From contig NZ_CP141285.1 of the NCBI RefSeq assembly GCF_035319885.1, forward strand, positions 1,178,001-1,242,000: a stretch of 64,000 nt of DNA. Direction: 5' to 3'. Origin of the DNA: Altererythrobacter sp. H2. Lineage in GTDB: Bacteria > Pseudomonadota > Alphaproteobacteria > Sphingomonadales > Sphingomonadaceae. The position numbers were made by a program, and so were the translations under genes. Positions 1-8,658 of this stretch are shown piece by piece. Every line of letters starts with the position of its first letter. Within the stretch, counting starts at the first letter, position 1. A model generated the notes under the pieces. It was not told where the DNA came from. It was given only the letters and a program-made list of their open reading frames with translations, and did no database searches.

Positions 1-186
<186 letters not shown>

Positions 187-267
187 ACACGCGCTGCCGC
201 ATGAACCTTTGCAGCCGTCTGGCGTTGGGTCATCATTCCAGCTGAGCGGCAATGCAGGGGATTGGCG

Positions 268-1503
268 ATGAACATGGCAGCACCTGGCCTCGGTCAGCAG
301 GCCCTGGCCGCGCGCTTTCGCGACACGCGGGCGCGCAGCCTTGCGCTGGTTGCGCCGCTGTCGGAAGCGGATGCCACGATCCAGTCGATGGACGATGCCT
401 CCCCCGCCAAGTGGCACATCGCGCATACAACCTGGTTCTGGGAAACCTTCCTGCTGCGTGACCATGCGCCCGGCTATCGCCTCTATGACGAGCGCTGGCC
501 GTTCCTGTTCAATTCCTATTACGAGGCTGAAGGTGCGCGGCTGGCGCGGCCCCGGCGCGGGATGCTGTCGCGCCCGACGGTGGTGGAGATTGTCCGCTGG
601 CGGCAGCATGTCGACGAGGCCATGGAACCACTCCTGCGCGAGGAGCGGCTCTCCGGCCTGATCGCGCTGGGCATGGCCCACGAAGAACAGCACCAGGAAC
701 TGCTGCTGACCGATATCAAGCACGCGCTGTTCCAGAACCCGCTGGGGGCGCCTTACGTTTACTCCTCTCCCCAACCCCCCTCCCTCAAGGGGAGAGGGAC
801 TTTAGCGTGGCACACCCACCCCGGCGGGATCGTCGAGATCGGCCACAACGGGCCCGGCTTTGCGTTCGACAACGAAGGGCCGCGCCATCGCGCCTTGCTG
901 GAGCCGTTCGCACTGGCTGACCGGCTGGTGACCAACGGCGAGTGGGACGCATTTATCGCGGCGGGCGGTTATGCCGACGCGCGCCTGTGGCTGGCTGATG
1001 GCTGGGGCTGGGTGCAGGCGGAGCGGATTGCGGCGCCGCTTTACTGGCGCGAGGGCGAGCATTTCACTTTGTCTGGCTGGCAGCCGCGTGATCCCCACGC
1101 CCCGGTCACCCACGTTTCCTATTACGAGGCCGATGCCTTTGCCACCTGGGCCGGTTTCCGGTTGCCGACCGAGTTCGAGTGGGAGGCCATGGCACAGGCG
1201 CACGATCCCGCCTCAGGCAACCAGATGGACGAGGCAGGCCCGGTGGCGCCGGTCGGCAGCGAGAGCCTGTTCGGCGATGGCTGGCAGTTCACCCGCTCAG
1301 CCTACCTCCCCTATCCCGGCTTCCGCCCGGCGGCGGGTGCGGTGGGCGAATACAATGGCAAGTTCATGAGCGGGCAGGTGGTGCTGCGCGGGGCGAGCTG
1401 CGCCACGGTGCGCGGGCATTCGCGCGCCAGCTACCGCAATTTCTTCTACCCCGACCAGCGCTGGCAATTCACCGGCGTGCGACTGGCAAAGGATATGACA
1501 TGA
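268..1503 (+). CDS. egtB: Ergothioneine biosynthesis protein EgtB (iron-dependent sulfoxide synthase)
   Basis: EgtB joins trimethylhistidine (hercynine) to a thiol donor by oxidative C-S bond formation on a non-haem iron centre. The N-terminal DinB-like domain has the metal-ligand pattern WHIAHTTWFWE (around residue 50) and HEEQHQE (around 137-143). The C-terminal FGE-sulfatase/formylglycine-type domain ends with GHSRASYRNFFYPDQRW near residue 385. ATG 268 is preferred over TTG 262 because a GGGG ribosome-binding stretch lies 7 nt upstream. The stop overlaps the egtD start (ATGA), giving a tight operon. An in-frame linker of about 14 residues (around 166-179) is encoded by a palindromic repeat; see the separate entry. 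Confidence 0.93.
   Translation: MNMAAPGLGQQALAARFRDTRARSLALVAPLSEADATIQSMDDASPAKWHIAHTTWFWETFLLRDHAPGYRLYDERWPFLFNSYYEAEGARLARPRRGMLSRPTVVEIVRWRQHVDEAMEPLLREERLSGLIALGMAHEEQHQELLLTDIKHALFQNPLGAPYVYSSPQPPSLKGRGTLAWHTHPGGIVEIGHNGPGFAFDNEGPRHRALLEPFALADRLVTNGEWDAFIAAGGYADARLWLADGWGWVQAERIAAPLYWREGEHFTLSGWQPRDPHAPVTHVSYYEADAFATWAGFRLPTEFEWEAMAQAHDPASGNQMDEAGPVAPVGSESLFGDGWQFTRSAYLPYPGFRPAAGAVGEYNGKFMSGQVVLRGASCATVRGHSRASYRNFFYPDQRWQFTGVRLAKDMT
763..798 (+). repeat. Palindromic repeat inserted in frame within egtB
   Basis: Nine-base arms CCTCTCCCC and GGGGAGAGG face each other across a 16-nt C-rich centre. The same CTCTCCCC...GGGGAGAG type of hairpin appears in intergenic DNA near 14659-14682, 17505-17525 and 31718-31738, so this is a dispersed palindrome that has landed inside a gene. 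It is read as SSPQPPSLKGRG in the linker between the two EgtB domains and keeps the frame open. The family assignment is by eye. Confidence 0.7.
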
Positions 1504-2498
1504 GCGCGCGCCGAGCCCCCCAACGCGGTCTGGCCCTGGTCGATCTCGACGAACAGGGCGTTGACCGCGCCTTCCGCGCCGATGTGCTGGAAGGGCTGCG
1601 ACAGGAGCCGAAGGCGATCCCGGCGCGCTGGTTCTATGACGAGCGCGGCTCGCAACTGTTCGAGGATATCACACGGCTTCCAGAGTATTATCCGACGCGG
1701 GCCGAAACCGAGATTCTGCAGGCGCAGGGCGCGGATTTCGCCGCACTGGTCGGGCCGGGCCGGGCAGTGGTCGAATTCGGCAGCGGCAGTTCGGTCAAGA
1801 CCCCGCTGCTGCTCCAGGCGATTGCCCCTGCGGCCTATGTCCCGCTCGACATCTCGGGCGATTTCCTGCGCGAATCGGCGGCCGAACTGGCGGCCAAGTT
1901 TCCCGGTCTGCCGGTCTATCCGGTCGAGGCCGATTTCATGCGCCGCGTTGCCTTGCCGCCTGAGGTCGAGGCCGCGCCCAAGCTGGGGTTCTTCCCCGGC
2001 TCGACCATTGGCAACATGGTTCCCTTCACTGCGGTCGATCTGCTGCGCGAAATGCGCGCGACGCTGGGCGAAGGCTCGCAGTTGCTGATCGGGTTCGATC
2101 TGGTCAAGGATACTGAAGTCCTGCTCGCCGCCTATGATGATGCCGCCGGAGTCACGGCCGCGTTCAATCTCAACCTGGCGGAGCGGATCAACCGCGAGCT
2201 TGATGGCACGATCCCGCTCGATGCCCTGCGCCACGAAGCCCGCTGGGACGAGAAACTGGCCCGGATCGAAATGCATCTGGTGGCAAGCCGCACCATCACG
2301 TTCGAGGTTGATGGCGAGCCGTTCGTGCTGGCCGAGGGCGAGAGTATCCATACCGAGAACAGCCACAAGTTCACCCGCCGCAGTCTTGCCACCCTGCTGC
2401 TTTCCGGGGGATGGACGCCGCTGGACCGGTGGACCGACGGTGCCGGGCAGTTCGCCGTGGTGCTGGCCGAAGCGACCCGCCCGCGCCGCGCACCCTAG
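1500..2498 (+). CDS. egtD: L-histidine N(alpha)-methyltransferase EgtD
   Basis: EgtD is the SAM-dependent enzyme that trimethylates histidine to hercynine, the substrate of EgtB. The 332-residue length is normal. Recognisable segments are the N-terminal IPARWFYDERGSQLFEDIT and LPEYYPTRAE, then the SAM-binding VVEFGSGSSVKT near residue 90, and FFPGSTIGN near residue 165, all typical of the DUF2260/EgtD fold. The start ATG overlaps the egtB stop by 4 nt, so the two steps from histidine to the ergothioneine sulfoxide intermediate are co-transcribed. No egtE-type lyase or egtC gene lies next to them. Confidence 0.94.
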   Translation: MSARRAPQRGLALVDLDEQGVDRAFRADVLEGLRQEPKAIPARWFYDERGSQLFEDITRLPEYYPTRAETEILQAQGADFAALVGPGRAVVEFGSGSSVKTPLLLQAIAPAAYVPLDISGDFLRESAAELAAKFPGLPVYPVEADFMRRVALPPEVEAAPKLGFFPGSTIGNMVPFTAVDLLREMRATLGEGSQLLIGFDLVKDTEVLLAAYDDAAGVTAAFNLNLAERINRELDGTIPLDALRHEARWDEKLARIEMHLVASRTITFEVDGEPFVLAEGESIHTENSHKFTRRSLATLLLSGGWTPLDRWTDGAGQFAVVLAEATRPRRAP

Positions 2499-2558
2499 GT
2501 TCGGTGCCGCGGCAGATAGGGCATGGAAGGCGGGCGTTCCCCTTCCTATATTGGCGGC

Positions 2559-3236
2559 ATGGATCTGGCGACAATCTGGCAATCACTCCTAGGCGTGATC
2601 GGGCAGGTGCCCAATTCGGGCCTGCTGCTGGCCACGGTGGCGGCGATCATGCTGAGCTGGGTCGGCTCCGCCATGGTCACCCGTGAAGTGCCGCTTGGCC
2701 GGCTGGTGCGGGGCGGTGGCTCGCTCGCGCTGGTGGCGATCTTCGTGATGGTGATGGTGCAGGTATCGCGGTTCGATCCGCGTTACGGTATGGCCGTGCC
2801 CGAACTCGGCCTGCCGGAACAGGTGGTCGAGGGCGGCGAAACCCGCGTGCCGATGGGCCGTGACGGGCATTTCTGGATCACTGCGCAGGTGGGCAATGAG
2901 CCGGTCACCTTCATGGTCGACACCGGGGCGACCCTGACTGCGGTCTCGACCGGAACTGCCGAGCGGATCGGGCTGGAGCCTCGCACTGGCGGCATCCCGA
3001 TCACCCTCAAGACCGCCAATGGCACGATCTCGGCCGATATCGGGACAGTCGAGGAGCTGCGCTTCGGCAATGTCGTGGCGCGCGGGCTGGATACGGTGAT
3101 CGTGCCCAACCTGGGCGAAACCAACGTGATCGGGATGAACCTCCTCTCCCGCCTCGCCAGCTGGCGGGTGGAAGGGCAGACGCTGATCCTGGTGCCCAAC
3201 AACCCGCAGCCGGAGCAGGACTGGACAGGCGGCTAG
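2559..3236 (+). CDS. Membrane-anchored retropepsin-like aspartic protease (clan AA)
   Basis: The 225-residue protein has two N-terminal hydrophobic segments (around 15-35 and 48-67) followed by a single aspartic-protease domain. The catalytic signature FMVDTGATLTAVS is near residue 130, and the second conserved segment NVIGMNLLSRL is near 200. It belongs to the TIGR02281-type clan AA proteases, which act as dimers like retropepsin and face the periplasm. The physiological substrate is unknown. ATG 2559 was chosen because the upstream ATG at 2523 adds only a nonconserved stretch. The 3' end overlaps the convergent GST gene by 4 nt. Confidence 0.85.
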   Translation: MDLATIWQSLLGVIGQVPNSGLLLATVAAIMLSWVGSAMVTREVPLGRLVRGGGSLALVAIFVMVMVQVSRFDPRYGMAVPELGLPEQVVEGGETRVPMGRDGHFWITAQVGNEPVTFMVDTGATLTAVSTGTAERIGLEPRTGGIPITLKTANGTISADIGTVEELRFGNVVARGLDTVIVPNLGETNVIGMNLLSRLASWRVEGQTLILVPNNPQPEQDWTGG

Positions 3237-3925
3237 AGCGCCACCCGTTCCGGCAGCGCCCGCCGCACGAACTTTTCCGCTTTCGCATAGACGGCATCGA
3301 AGGTGCCGCGCGCCAGGCACCGTTCCAGATGGGCCGCAAGGCCCGGCCAGCGCGCTGCGAAGTCGACCTCGGCTACCAGGGTGATCTGCATCAGCTGCAC
3401 GGCCACCGCAATGTCTGCGATGGAAAAGCTTGCCCCTGCCAGCCAGTCCCGCCCGGCCAGCTCGGCCTCCAGGTAATCATAGTGGCGCGGCAGGTCTTCG
3501 GCCCAGGTCTTGTGCGCCTTGTCCACCTCGGGCGGTTTGCCCTGCATCGCCGGGAAGGCCAGCGGACGGAAGATGCCCAGGCCGCCCGCAGCGGCCAGCG
3601 TGGTATCGGCAAATTCCTCGATCCACAGCGCGCGGCCATGGGCAAAGGGGCTGTCACCGAAGCAGGCGGGCTCCGGATGCTTGCGCTCGATATAGGCGCA
3701 CAGGGCCGAGGAATCGGGGATCGTGCCGTCCACACCCTCGGCCGCGATGGAGCGGTCGCGTAGCACGGGAATGCGCTTCAGCGGGCTGATCGCCACGAAC
3801 CACTCGGGCGGGTTGAACACGTCGACCGCCTCGATGTCATAGCCGACGCCCTTTTCCTCCAGCAAAGCGGCTGCCTTACGCACGAAGGGCGAAAGCGGGC
3901 TGCCGTAAAGCACGATGTCGTTCAT
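3233..3925 (-). CDS. Glutathione S-transferase family protein
   Basis: The protein is about 230 residues with a thioredoxin-like N-terminal domain (LYGSPLSPFVRKAAALLEEKG, with Ser at the glutathione-activating position; then SPLKRIPVLRD with the cis-Pro; then DSSALCAYIERK) and an alpha-helical C-terminal domain containing DWLAGASFSIADIAV. This is the usual cytosolic GST layout, presumably conjugating or reducing electrophiles with glutathione; the substrate is not predictable. Start 3925 follows a good ribosome-binding site (AGGGAGAG). A longer in-frame ATG at 3955 lacks one. Confidence 0.85.
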   Translation of the reverse strand: MNDIVLYGSPLSPFVRKAAALLEEKGVGYDIEAVDVFNPPEWFVAISPLKRIPVLRDRSIAAEGVDGTIPDSSALCAYIERKHPEPACFGDSPFAHGRALWIEEFADTTLAAAGGLGIFRPLAFPAMQGKPPEVDKAHKTWAEDLPRHYDYLEAELAGRDWLAGASFSIADIAVAVQLMQITLVAEVDFAARWPGLAAHLERCLARGTFDAVYAKAEKFVRRALPERVAL

Positions 3926-4026
3926 GGTCTCTCCCTGGATTGCTTGCGCCCGCAATGTGCCGGGCGGGTGCGCTTGGCAAGTCTGGCTGCTTGCGGAGAC
4001 GGCGGGAAAGAGGCATCACGCGGGCC

Positions 4027-4851
4027 ATGACCAAACGCGCCCGCTTCGCCCGTATCGCCCTGGCCCTGTCCATCGCGATGATCCTGTGGTTTGCTATCGC
4101 CATGTTCGGTGCCAAGCTCGGCCTGTGGAGCCCGATCACCGGCTTTGCCACGCTGACCATGACCCCGGCCTTGCCCATGTTGGGGCTGACCGCCCTGCTC
4201 GGTGCAGCGGCGCTGGTCGCCACCCTGTTTCGTGCGCCGCGCACCGGCTGGGTCGCCGCGCTGGTTGCGCTGGCCATCCCGGCTGCGGTGTTCGCCGGGC
4301 TCGGCCAGCTGCGCAGTACGGCGGGCAGCGTGCCGTTCATCTATGACGTGACCACCAATCCGGCCGACGCGCCGATGTTCTCCGCTGCCCTGGTGGAGGA
4401 GCGCGAGGCCGAAGGTGCCAATGCACTGAACCCGTTCGACGCCCCGCTCGGCCAGTTCGACAAGTGGAAGGGCAATGCCGAAGTCGCGGACAAGACCGGC
4501 GCCCAGCTGATTGCCGAAGGCTATCCCGACCTCGCCCCGCTGGCGGTGGCGGCGGAACCGGCGGCGGCGCTGCAGGCAGTGGAAGCGGCGATGACCGCGC
4601 GCGGGTTTGATGATGTGACGGTGGACGAGGCAGCCGGCCAGGTCGAAGGCACGGCCGAGGTGTTCTGGTACAGTTTCCTCGACGATGTCGTGGTCCGCGT
4701 GCGGGCGGGCGAGCAGGGCGGCAGCGTGATCGACGTGCGCTCCACCTCGCGGGTCGGGACCAGCGATCTCGGCGTCAACGCCCAGCGCATCGCCGACCTG
4801 TTGCAGGGTGTGAAGGAACGCCTTGCCGAAGGAGAGGCCGAGGCTGGCTGA
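4027..4851 (+). CDS. DUF1499 domain membrane protein
   Basis: The 274-residue protein has three predicted membrane helices in the first ~100 residues (around 8-30, 42-62 and 70-90). A soluble DUF1499 domain follows, starting near SVPFIYDVTTNPADAP and ending in the conserved VIDVRSTSRVGTSDLGVNAQRI segment near residue 245. The function of DUF1499 is unknown. The start was placed at MTKRARF because the upstream part of the open frame is nonconserved and crosses the divergent GST promoter region. Confidence 0.8.
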   Translation: MTKRARFARIALALSIAMILWFAIAMFGAKLGLWSPITGFATLTMTPALPMLGLTALLGAAALVATLFRAPRTGWVAALVALAIPAAVFAGLGQLRSTAGSVPFIYDVTTNPADAPMFSAALVEEREAEGANALNPFDAPLGQFDKWKGNAEVADKTGAQLIAEGYPDLAPLAVAAEPAAALQAVEAAMTARGFDDVTVDEAAGQVEGTAEVFWYSFLDDVVVRVRAGEQGGSVIDVRSTSRVGTSDLGVNAQRIADLLQGVKERLAEGEAEAG

Positions 4852-4886
4852 ACCGACGTTTTCCGCAAAACCGGCTTCGGAAAAAC

Positions 4887-4961
4887 TGGCTGGGGTGGCA
4901 GGATTCGAACCTGCGCATGGCGGTACCAAAAACCGCTGCCTTACCGCTTGGCTACACCCCA
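4887..4961 (-). tRNA. tRNA-Gln (anticodon TTG)
   Basis: The reverse strand folds as a complete tRNA. The acceptor arm is TGGGGTG paired with CACCCCA, followed by discriminator G and an encoded CCA. The anticodon stem GCGGT/ACCGC carries loop TTTTGGT with anticodon TTG, and the T-arm has GGTTCGAATCC. The span includes the CCA end. The short T/A-rich hairpin at 4858-4886 lies between it and the upstream gene. Confidence 0.95.
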
Positions 4962-5026
4962 GCAGGCACGTGCGTGCGAGCGCGCCCCTATAGCGGCTCA
5001 ATCGGTGATGTGAAGGGGGCTTTCGC

Positions 5027-6418
5027 TCAGCCGCGCCGCGCGGCAAGTTCTGTTTCGAGCTGTGCCACCGTCGCCCGGTCGAGCCGGTAGAACAGCATGG
5101 CGATCGCCGCCGGAAGCAGCGCCATGACCGGCACCAGTGCGAAGGCGAACTCGATCCCCAGCAGCGCCTCGGGGCTCTGCGATACGCCCGCCACAAAACC
5201 GGTGGCGCTGAACAGGAAGCCCGGCACCGCCGAGCCGAACGCCACCCCCGCCTTGACCGCGAAGATCGAGGCGGAGACGACCAGCCCGGTCATCTGCAGG
5301 CCGGTTTTCCAGTCCACGTATTCGGCAATGTCGGTGAACATGGCAAAGGCCAGCACCATCAGCACCCCGAAGCCGATGCCCACCACCAGCTGCGCCAGAG
5401 TCTGCCACCACACCGCATCGAGCGGAACGAGGTAGAAGACGACAATGCCGATCACCTTGAGCGCACCGGCAGCGATCACCAGGTCGCGCTTCTCGAACCG
5501 GCGCTGGAGCAGGTTGCCAGCAATCACCCCGGTCACCTGCCCCAGTGCCAGCGCGGTGTAGAACAGCGCCACCCGGTCTAGGAACAGCAGCACCGGCGCG
5601 CCATCGTCACCCGCAACATACTTGAACCAGAACAGCGCGCTGCCCGCGCGCGAGGCGATTGCCAGCACGCCGAGAATGGCCGCGGCCGCCACTGCCAGCC
5701 ATGGCCCGGTGCGGACCAGCGCGGACATGTCTCCCAGCACCGATCCGTTGACTGCGGGATGGGGTATCCGTTCTCGCGTGGTGGCGAAAGTCACCAGGAT
5801 GCAGGCCGTTCCGACCGCCGCGATGCAGGCCATGGTCAGGAAGATTCCGCGCGCCTCGTCCCCGCCGCCCAGCTCGCGCACCAGGGTGGTGCCGAGCACG
5901 CCGATGGCGATCCCCGCCAGCGAGGAGAACACCATCCGGTAGGCCGCCACGCTGGCCCGCTCGCTCGCTTTGGGAGAAATCACCCCGAGCAGCCCGCCAT
6001 AAGGCACGTTGACCATGGTGTAGGCGAGCATGGCGAGGGTGTAGGTGGCATAGGCCCAGACCAGCGTCTCACCGGTGCTCAGGCTGGCTGGCGCAGCGAA
6101 CACGGCGGTGCCGGTGATCCCCAGCGGCAGCGCGCCCCACAGCAGGTAAGGGCGATACCGGCCCCAGCGGGTCCGCGTCCGGTCAGCGAGCGCGCCCATC
6201 ATCGGATCGGTCACCGCGTCGACCAGCTTGGTCAGCAGCAGCATCAGCCCCACTGCCGCCGGGGCCAGGCCGCCCAGGTCGACGAAGAAGTAGAGCAGGA
6301 AGAAACCGAAGAAATTGAGATAGAGCCCGTTGGCCAGGTCTCCCACGCCATAGCCCAGTTTCTCGGCCACACCGACGCGGCTCTTGTCCGGTGAAGCGGG
6401 TGGCGCAGCGCGCGGCAT
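5027..6418 (-). CDS. MFS/GPH-family sugar:cation symporter
   Basis: The protein is about 463 residues with roughly 12 hydrophobic helices. Early motifs EKLGYGVGDLANGLYLNFFGFFL, DAVTDPMMGALADRTRTRWGRYRPYLLWGA and YTMVNVPYGGLLG are diagnostic of the glycoside-pentoside-hexuronide:cation symporter family (MelB-like). The substrate cannot be read from the sequence. Start 6418 was chosen rather than 6496 because the longer form would run into the upstream GST gene; it leaves an 8-nt gap, so the two genes are probably co-transcribed. Confidence 0.88.
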   Translation of the reverse strand: MPRAAPPASPDKSRVGVAEKLGYGVGDLANGLYLNFFGFFLLYFFVDLGGLAPAAVGLMLLLTKLVDAVTDPMMGALADRTRTRWGRYRPYLLWGALPLGITGTAVFAAPASLSTGETLVWAYATYTLAMLAYTMVNVPYGGLLGVISPKASERASVAAYRMVFSSLAGIAIGVLGTTLVRELGGGDEARGIFLTMACIAAVGTACILVTFATTRERIPHPAVNGSVLGDMSALVRTGPWLAVAAAAILGVLAIASRAGSALFWFKYVAGDDGAPVLLFLDRVALFYTALALGQVTGVIAGNLLQRRFEKRDLVIAAGALKVIGIVVFYLVPLDAVWWQTLAQLVVGIGFGVLMVLAFAMFTDIAEYVDWKTGLQMTGLVVSASIFAVKAGVAFGSAVPGFLFSATGFVAGVSQSPEALLGIEFAFALVPVMALLPAAIAMLFYRLDRATVAQLETELAARRG

Positions 6419-6426
6419 GGGGGTGG

Positions 6427-7275
6427 TCAGATGTCCTTGCCTGCAAAGTCGGCGGCCGAATGGCGCTCGGCCAGCTGCTGGTTCTCCTCGCCCCACACCT
6501 TGTTCACGATCCGCCCGCGCCGCACGGCGGGCCGGGCGTTGATCTCGGCCACCCAGCGGGCAACGTTTTCATATTCATGGATCGAAAGGAAGGTGGTCGC
6601 GTCGTTGTAGATGTTGCCTTCCACGAACGGGGCGAGCCAGGGGAAGGTCGCCATGTCGGCCACGGTATAGTCGTCGCCGCCCAGGAACCGGCTCTGCGCC
6701 AGCCGCTGGTCGGCCACGTCGAACAGGCGCTTGGTTTCCATCGCATAGCGGTTGATCGGGTATTCGTACTTCTCCGGCGCATAGGCGTAGAAATGGCCGA
6801 ATCCGCCGCCGATAAAGGGCGCGCTGCCGACCTGCCAGAACAGCCAGCTGAGCACTTCGGCGCGGGTCTGACCTGTGGGATAGAAGGCATCGAATTTCTC
6901 GGCCAGGTGGATCAGGATCGCGCCCGATTCGAACAGGCGGACCGGTTCCGGCCCGCTCCGGTCGAGCAGGGCGGGGATCTTGCTGTTGGGGTTCACGCCG
7001 ACAAAGCCGCTGGTGAATTGATCACCCTGGCTGATGTTGACCGTCCATGCATCGTACTCCGCATCGTGCCCGGCCTCGATCAGCTCCTCCAGCATGATCG
7101 TGACCTTGACCCCGTTGGGCGTGGCCAGCGAATAGAGCTGCAGCGGGTGCTCGCCCACCGGCAGGTCGCGCTCTTCGCGGGCACCGGCGGTGGGGCGGTT
7201 GATGCTGGCAAAGCGCCCGCCGTTCTCGGTGTCGTTGGCCCAGATTTTCGGCGGGGTATAGACGGCGTCGGCCAT
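6427..7275 (-). CDS. yghU: YghU-type glutathione S-transferase / disulfide-bond oxidoreductase
   Basis: The 282-residue protein resembles E. coli YghU. It has an N-terminal extension with PPKIWANDTENGGRFASINRPTAG, then the thioredoxin-like domain (LYSLATPNGVKVTIMLEEL, with the TPN motif that binds two glutathiones, and NPNSKIPALLD), then the all-alpha domain with YTVADMATFPWLA. Members reduce disulfides and organic hydroperoxides with glutathione in the cytoplasm. It lies 8 nt upstream of the transporter on the same strand. Confidence 0.9.
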   Translation of the reverse strand: MADAVYTPPKIWANDTENGGRFASINRPTAGAREERDLPVGEHPLQLYSLATPNGVKVTIMLEELIEAGHDAEYDAWTVNISQGDQFTSGFVGVNPNSKIPALLDRSGPEPVRLFESGAILIHLAEKFDAFYPTGQTRAEVLSWLFWQVGSAPFIGGGFGHFYAYAPEKYEYPINRYAMETKRLFDVADQRLAQSRFLGGDDYTVADMATFPWLAPFVEGNIYNDATTFLSIHEYENVARWVAEINARPAVRRGRIVNKVWGEENQQLAERHSAADFAGKDI

Positions 7276-7382
7276 GCGCGTGATGCTCCTGCAGTTGCGG
7301 CTTTGCGTGAATGCAGGGTGATGGCTGGCGGGCCGGCTGGCAAGTCAGGAGCCGGATCGCGGTTCGCGCATTTCCCTGTCTG

Positions 7383-8384
7383 ATGGCAAAGCCGATCTAT
7401 GTCGACGATAGCCTTCCCGGCATCACACGCAAGCGCGCCGGACGTGGCTGGGCCTATTACGCGGCTGACGGCGCGCTGGTTACCGATCCTGCGGAAAAGC
7501 GGCGGCTTAATGCTGTCGCGCTGCCGCCCGCCTATATCGACGCCTGGTTCTGCCCTGCGCCCAATGGCCACATCCTGGCCACGGGGTATGACGCGCGCGG
7601 GCGCAAGCAGTACCGGTACCACCCGGAATTCCGCGCCGCCCGCGAAGGCGAGAAGTTTGACGGCTGTGCCCGGTTCGGCGCGCTGCTGCCGCTGGTCCGC
7701 AAGCGGGTGGAGGAGGATCTTTCCGCCCGGAGCCTGACCTGCGAACGGGCGGTCGCCAGCGTCATCCGCCTGCTCGACCTCGGCGCGATCCGGATCGGGA
7801 ACGAATGCTACGCCCGGGACAATCGCAGTTTCGGCGCAACCACCCTGCGCAAGCGGCACGCGGACGTGACCGGCCGGACCTTGCGGCTACGCTACAAGGG
7901 CAAGAGCGGGCAGGTGCGCGAAGTGCGGCTGACCGATGCCGCGCTGGTAAGGGTGGTGCGGCGGATGGAGGACCTGCCGGGGCAGAACCTGTTCCAGTAT
8001 GTCGATGACGCGGGCGATGTGCAGGCGGTCGGCTCGCATGACGTCAACACCTACCTGCGCGAAACCATGGGGCAGGGCTTCACCGCCAAGAACTTTCGCA
8101 CCTGGCACGGCAGTGTGATCGCGTTGTCGTGCCTGCTGGACGCGCGGGGCGAGCCCCTCTCGCTGAAGGAGGTGCTGGCCAGCGTGTCGGAGCGGCTCGG
8201 AAATACCCCGGCGGTGGCGCGGCGCAGCTATATCCACCCGGCAGTGATCGACCGGGTTGGCCGCAATCCTGAAGCGGAGCCGCTGGCGCTGCCCCGCGCC
8301 ACGCGCTGGCTGTCGCGGGAGGAACGCGCGTTGCTGGCCCTGCTGGCCGAACACCCGACCGCGCAGGATTTGCTTGCAGCCTAG
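7383..8384 (+). CDS. DNA topoisomerase IB (poxvirus/bacterial type)
   Basis: The 333-residue protein relaxes DNA through a 3'-phosphotyrosyl intermediate. The N-terminal clamp has GITRKRAGRGWAYY and LPPAYIDAWFCP; the catalytic domain has GRKQYRYH, IRIGNECYARDNRSFGATTLRKRH, YKGKSGQVREV and KNFRTWHGS. The catalytic tyrosine lies in RRSYIHPAVID near residue 285. ATG 7383 is the first codon matching the family N-terminus. The gene is divergent from yghU and directly upstream of the HTH/nadE unit, with its stop inside a GTATCC/GGATAC inverted repeat. Confidence 0.92.
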   Translation: MAKPIYVDDSLPGITRKRAGRGWAYYAADGALVTDPAEKRRLNAVALPPAYIDAWFCPAPNGHILATGYDARGRKQYRYHPEFRAAREGEKFDGCARFGALLPLVRKRVEEDLSARSLTCERAVASVIRLLDLGAIRIGNECYARDNRSFGATTLRKRHADVTGRTLRLRYKGKSGQVREVRLTDAALVRVVRRMEDLPGQNLFQYVDDAGDVQAVGSHDVNTYLRETMGQGFTAKNFRTWHGSVIALSCLLDARGEPLSLKEVLASVSERLGNTPAVARRSYIHPAVIDRVGRNPEAEPLALPRATRWLSREERALLALLAEHPTAQDLLAA

Positions 8385-8409
8385 TATCCTTTGGGGATAC
8401 GAAGCGACC

Positions 8410-8658
8410 ATGCACCGGGCAGGCGAGAAAATCCGCATCTGGCGCGAAGCGCACCGCCCGCCGCTTTCGGCGGAGGAGTTCGGCGCCCGCTATGGTGCGC
8501 CGGAACCATGGCCCAGCCGCACCGTCTATGGCTGGGAAGCCAAGGGCAAGATCGCGCGGCCGGGCGTGCAGAAGCGGCTGGCTGAACTCGGCGTGTGCCA
8601 GCCGGCCGACTGGCTTGAGCCGGCACTCGGGCAAGTGAACACGAAGGACAAGAGGCCG
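8410..8658 (+). CDS. HTH-type regulator segment, in frame with nadE and without its own stop
   Basis: Starting at ATG 8410, the translation MHRAGEKIRIWREAHRPP, then SAEEFGARYG, PWPSRTVYGWEAKGKIARPG and QKRLAELGVCQPADWLEP has the look of a small helix-turn-helix protein of the type common in sphingomonads. SAEEFGARYG...TVYGWEAKG would be helices 2-3. No stop codon follows. The frame continues through GQVNTKDKRP into the NAD synthetase start at 8659, so translation from here gives a 766-residue HTH-NadE fusion. Either this is a real fusion or a regulator gene that lost its terminator codon. A GTATCC/GGATAC inverted repeat (8384-8400) lies just upstream and could be an operator. Confidence 0.55.

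Noticed and set aside
4858-4886. Hairpin GTTTTCCG/CGGAAAAAC as a terminator of the DUF1499 gene
   Set aside because: The arms are short with a mismatch and there is no T-run beyond the stem. It may be part of a dispersed repeat, so it is not listed as a terminator.
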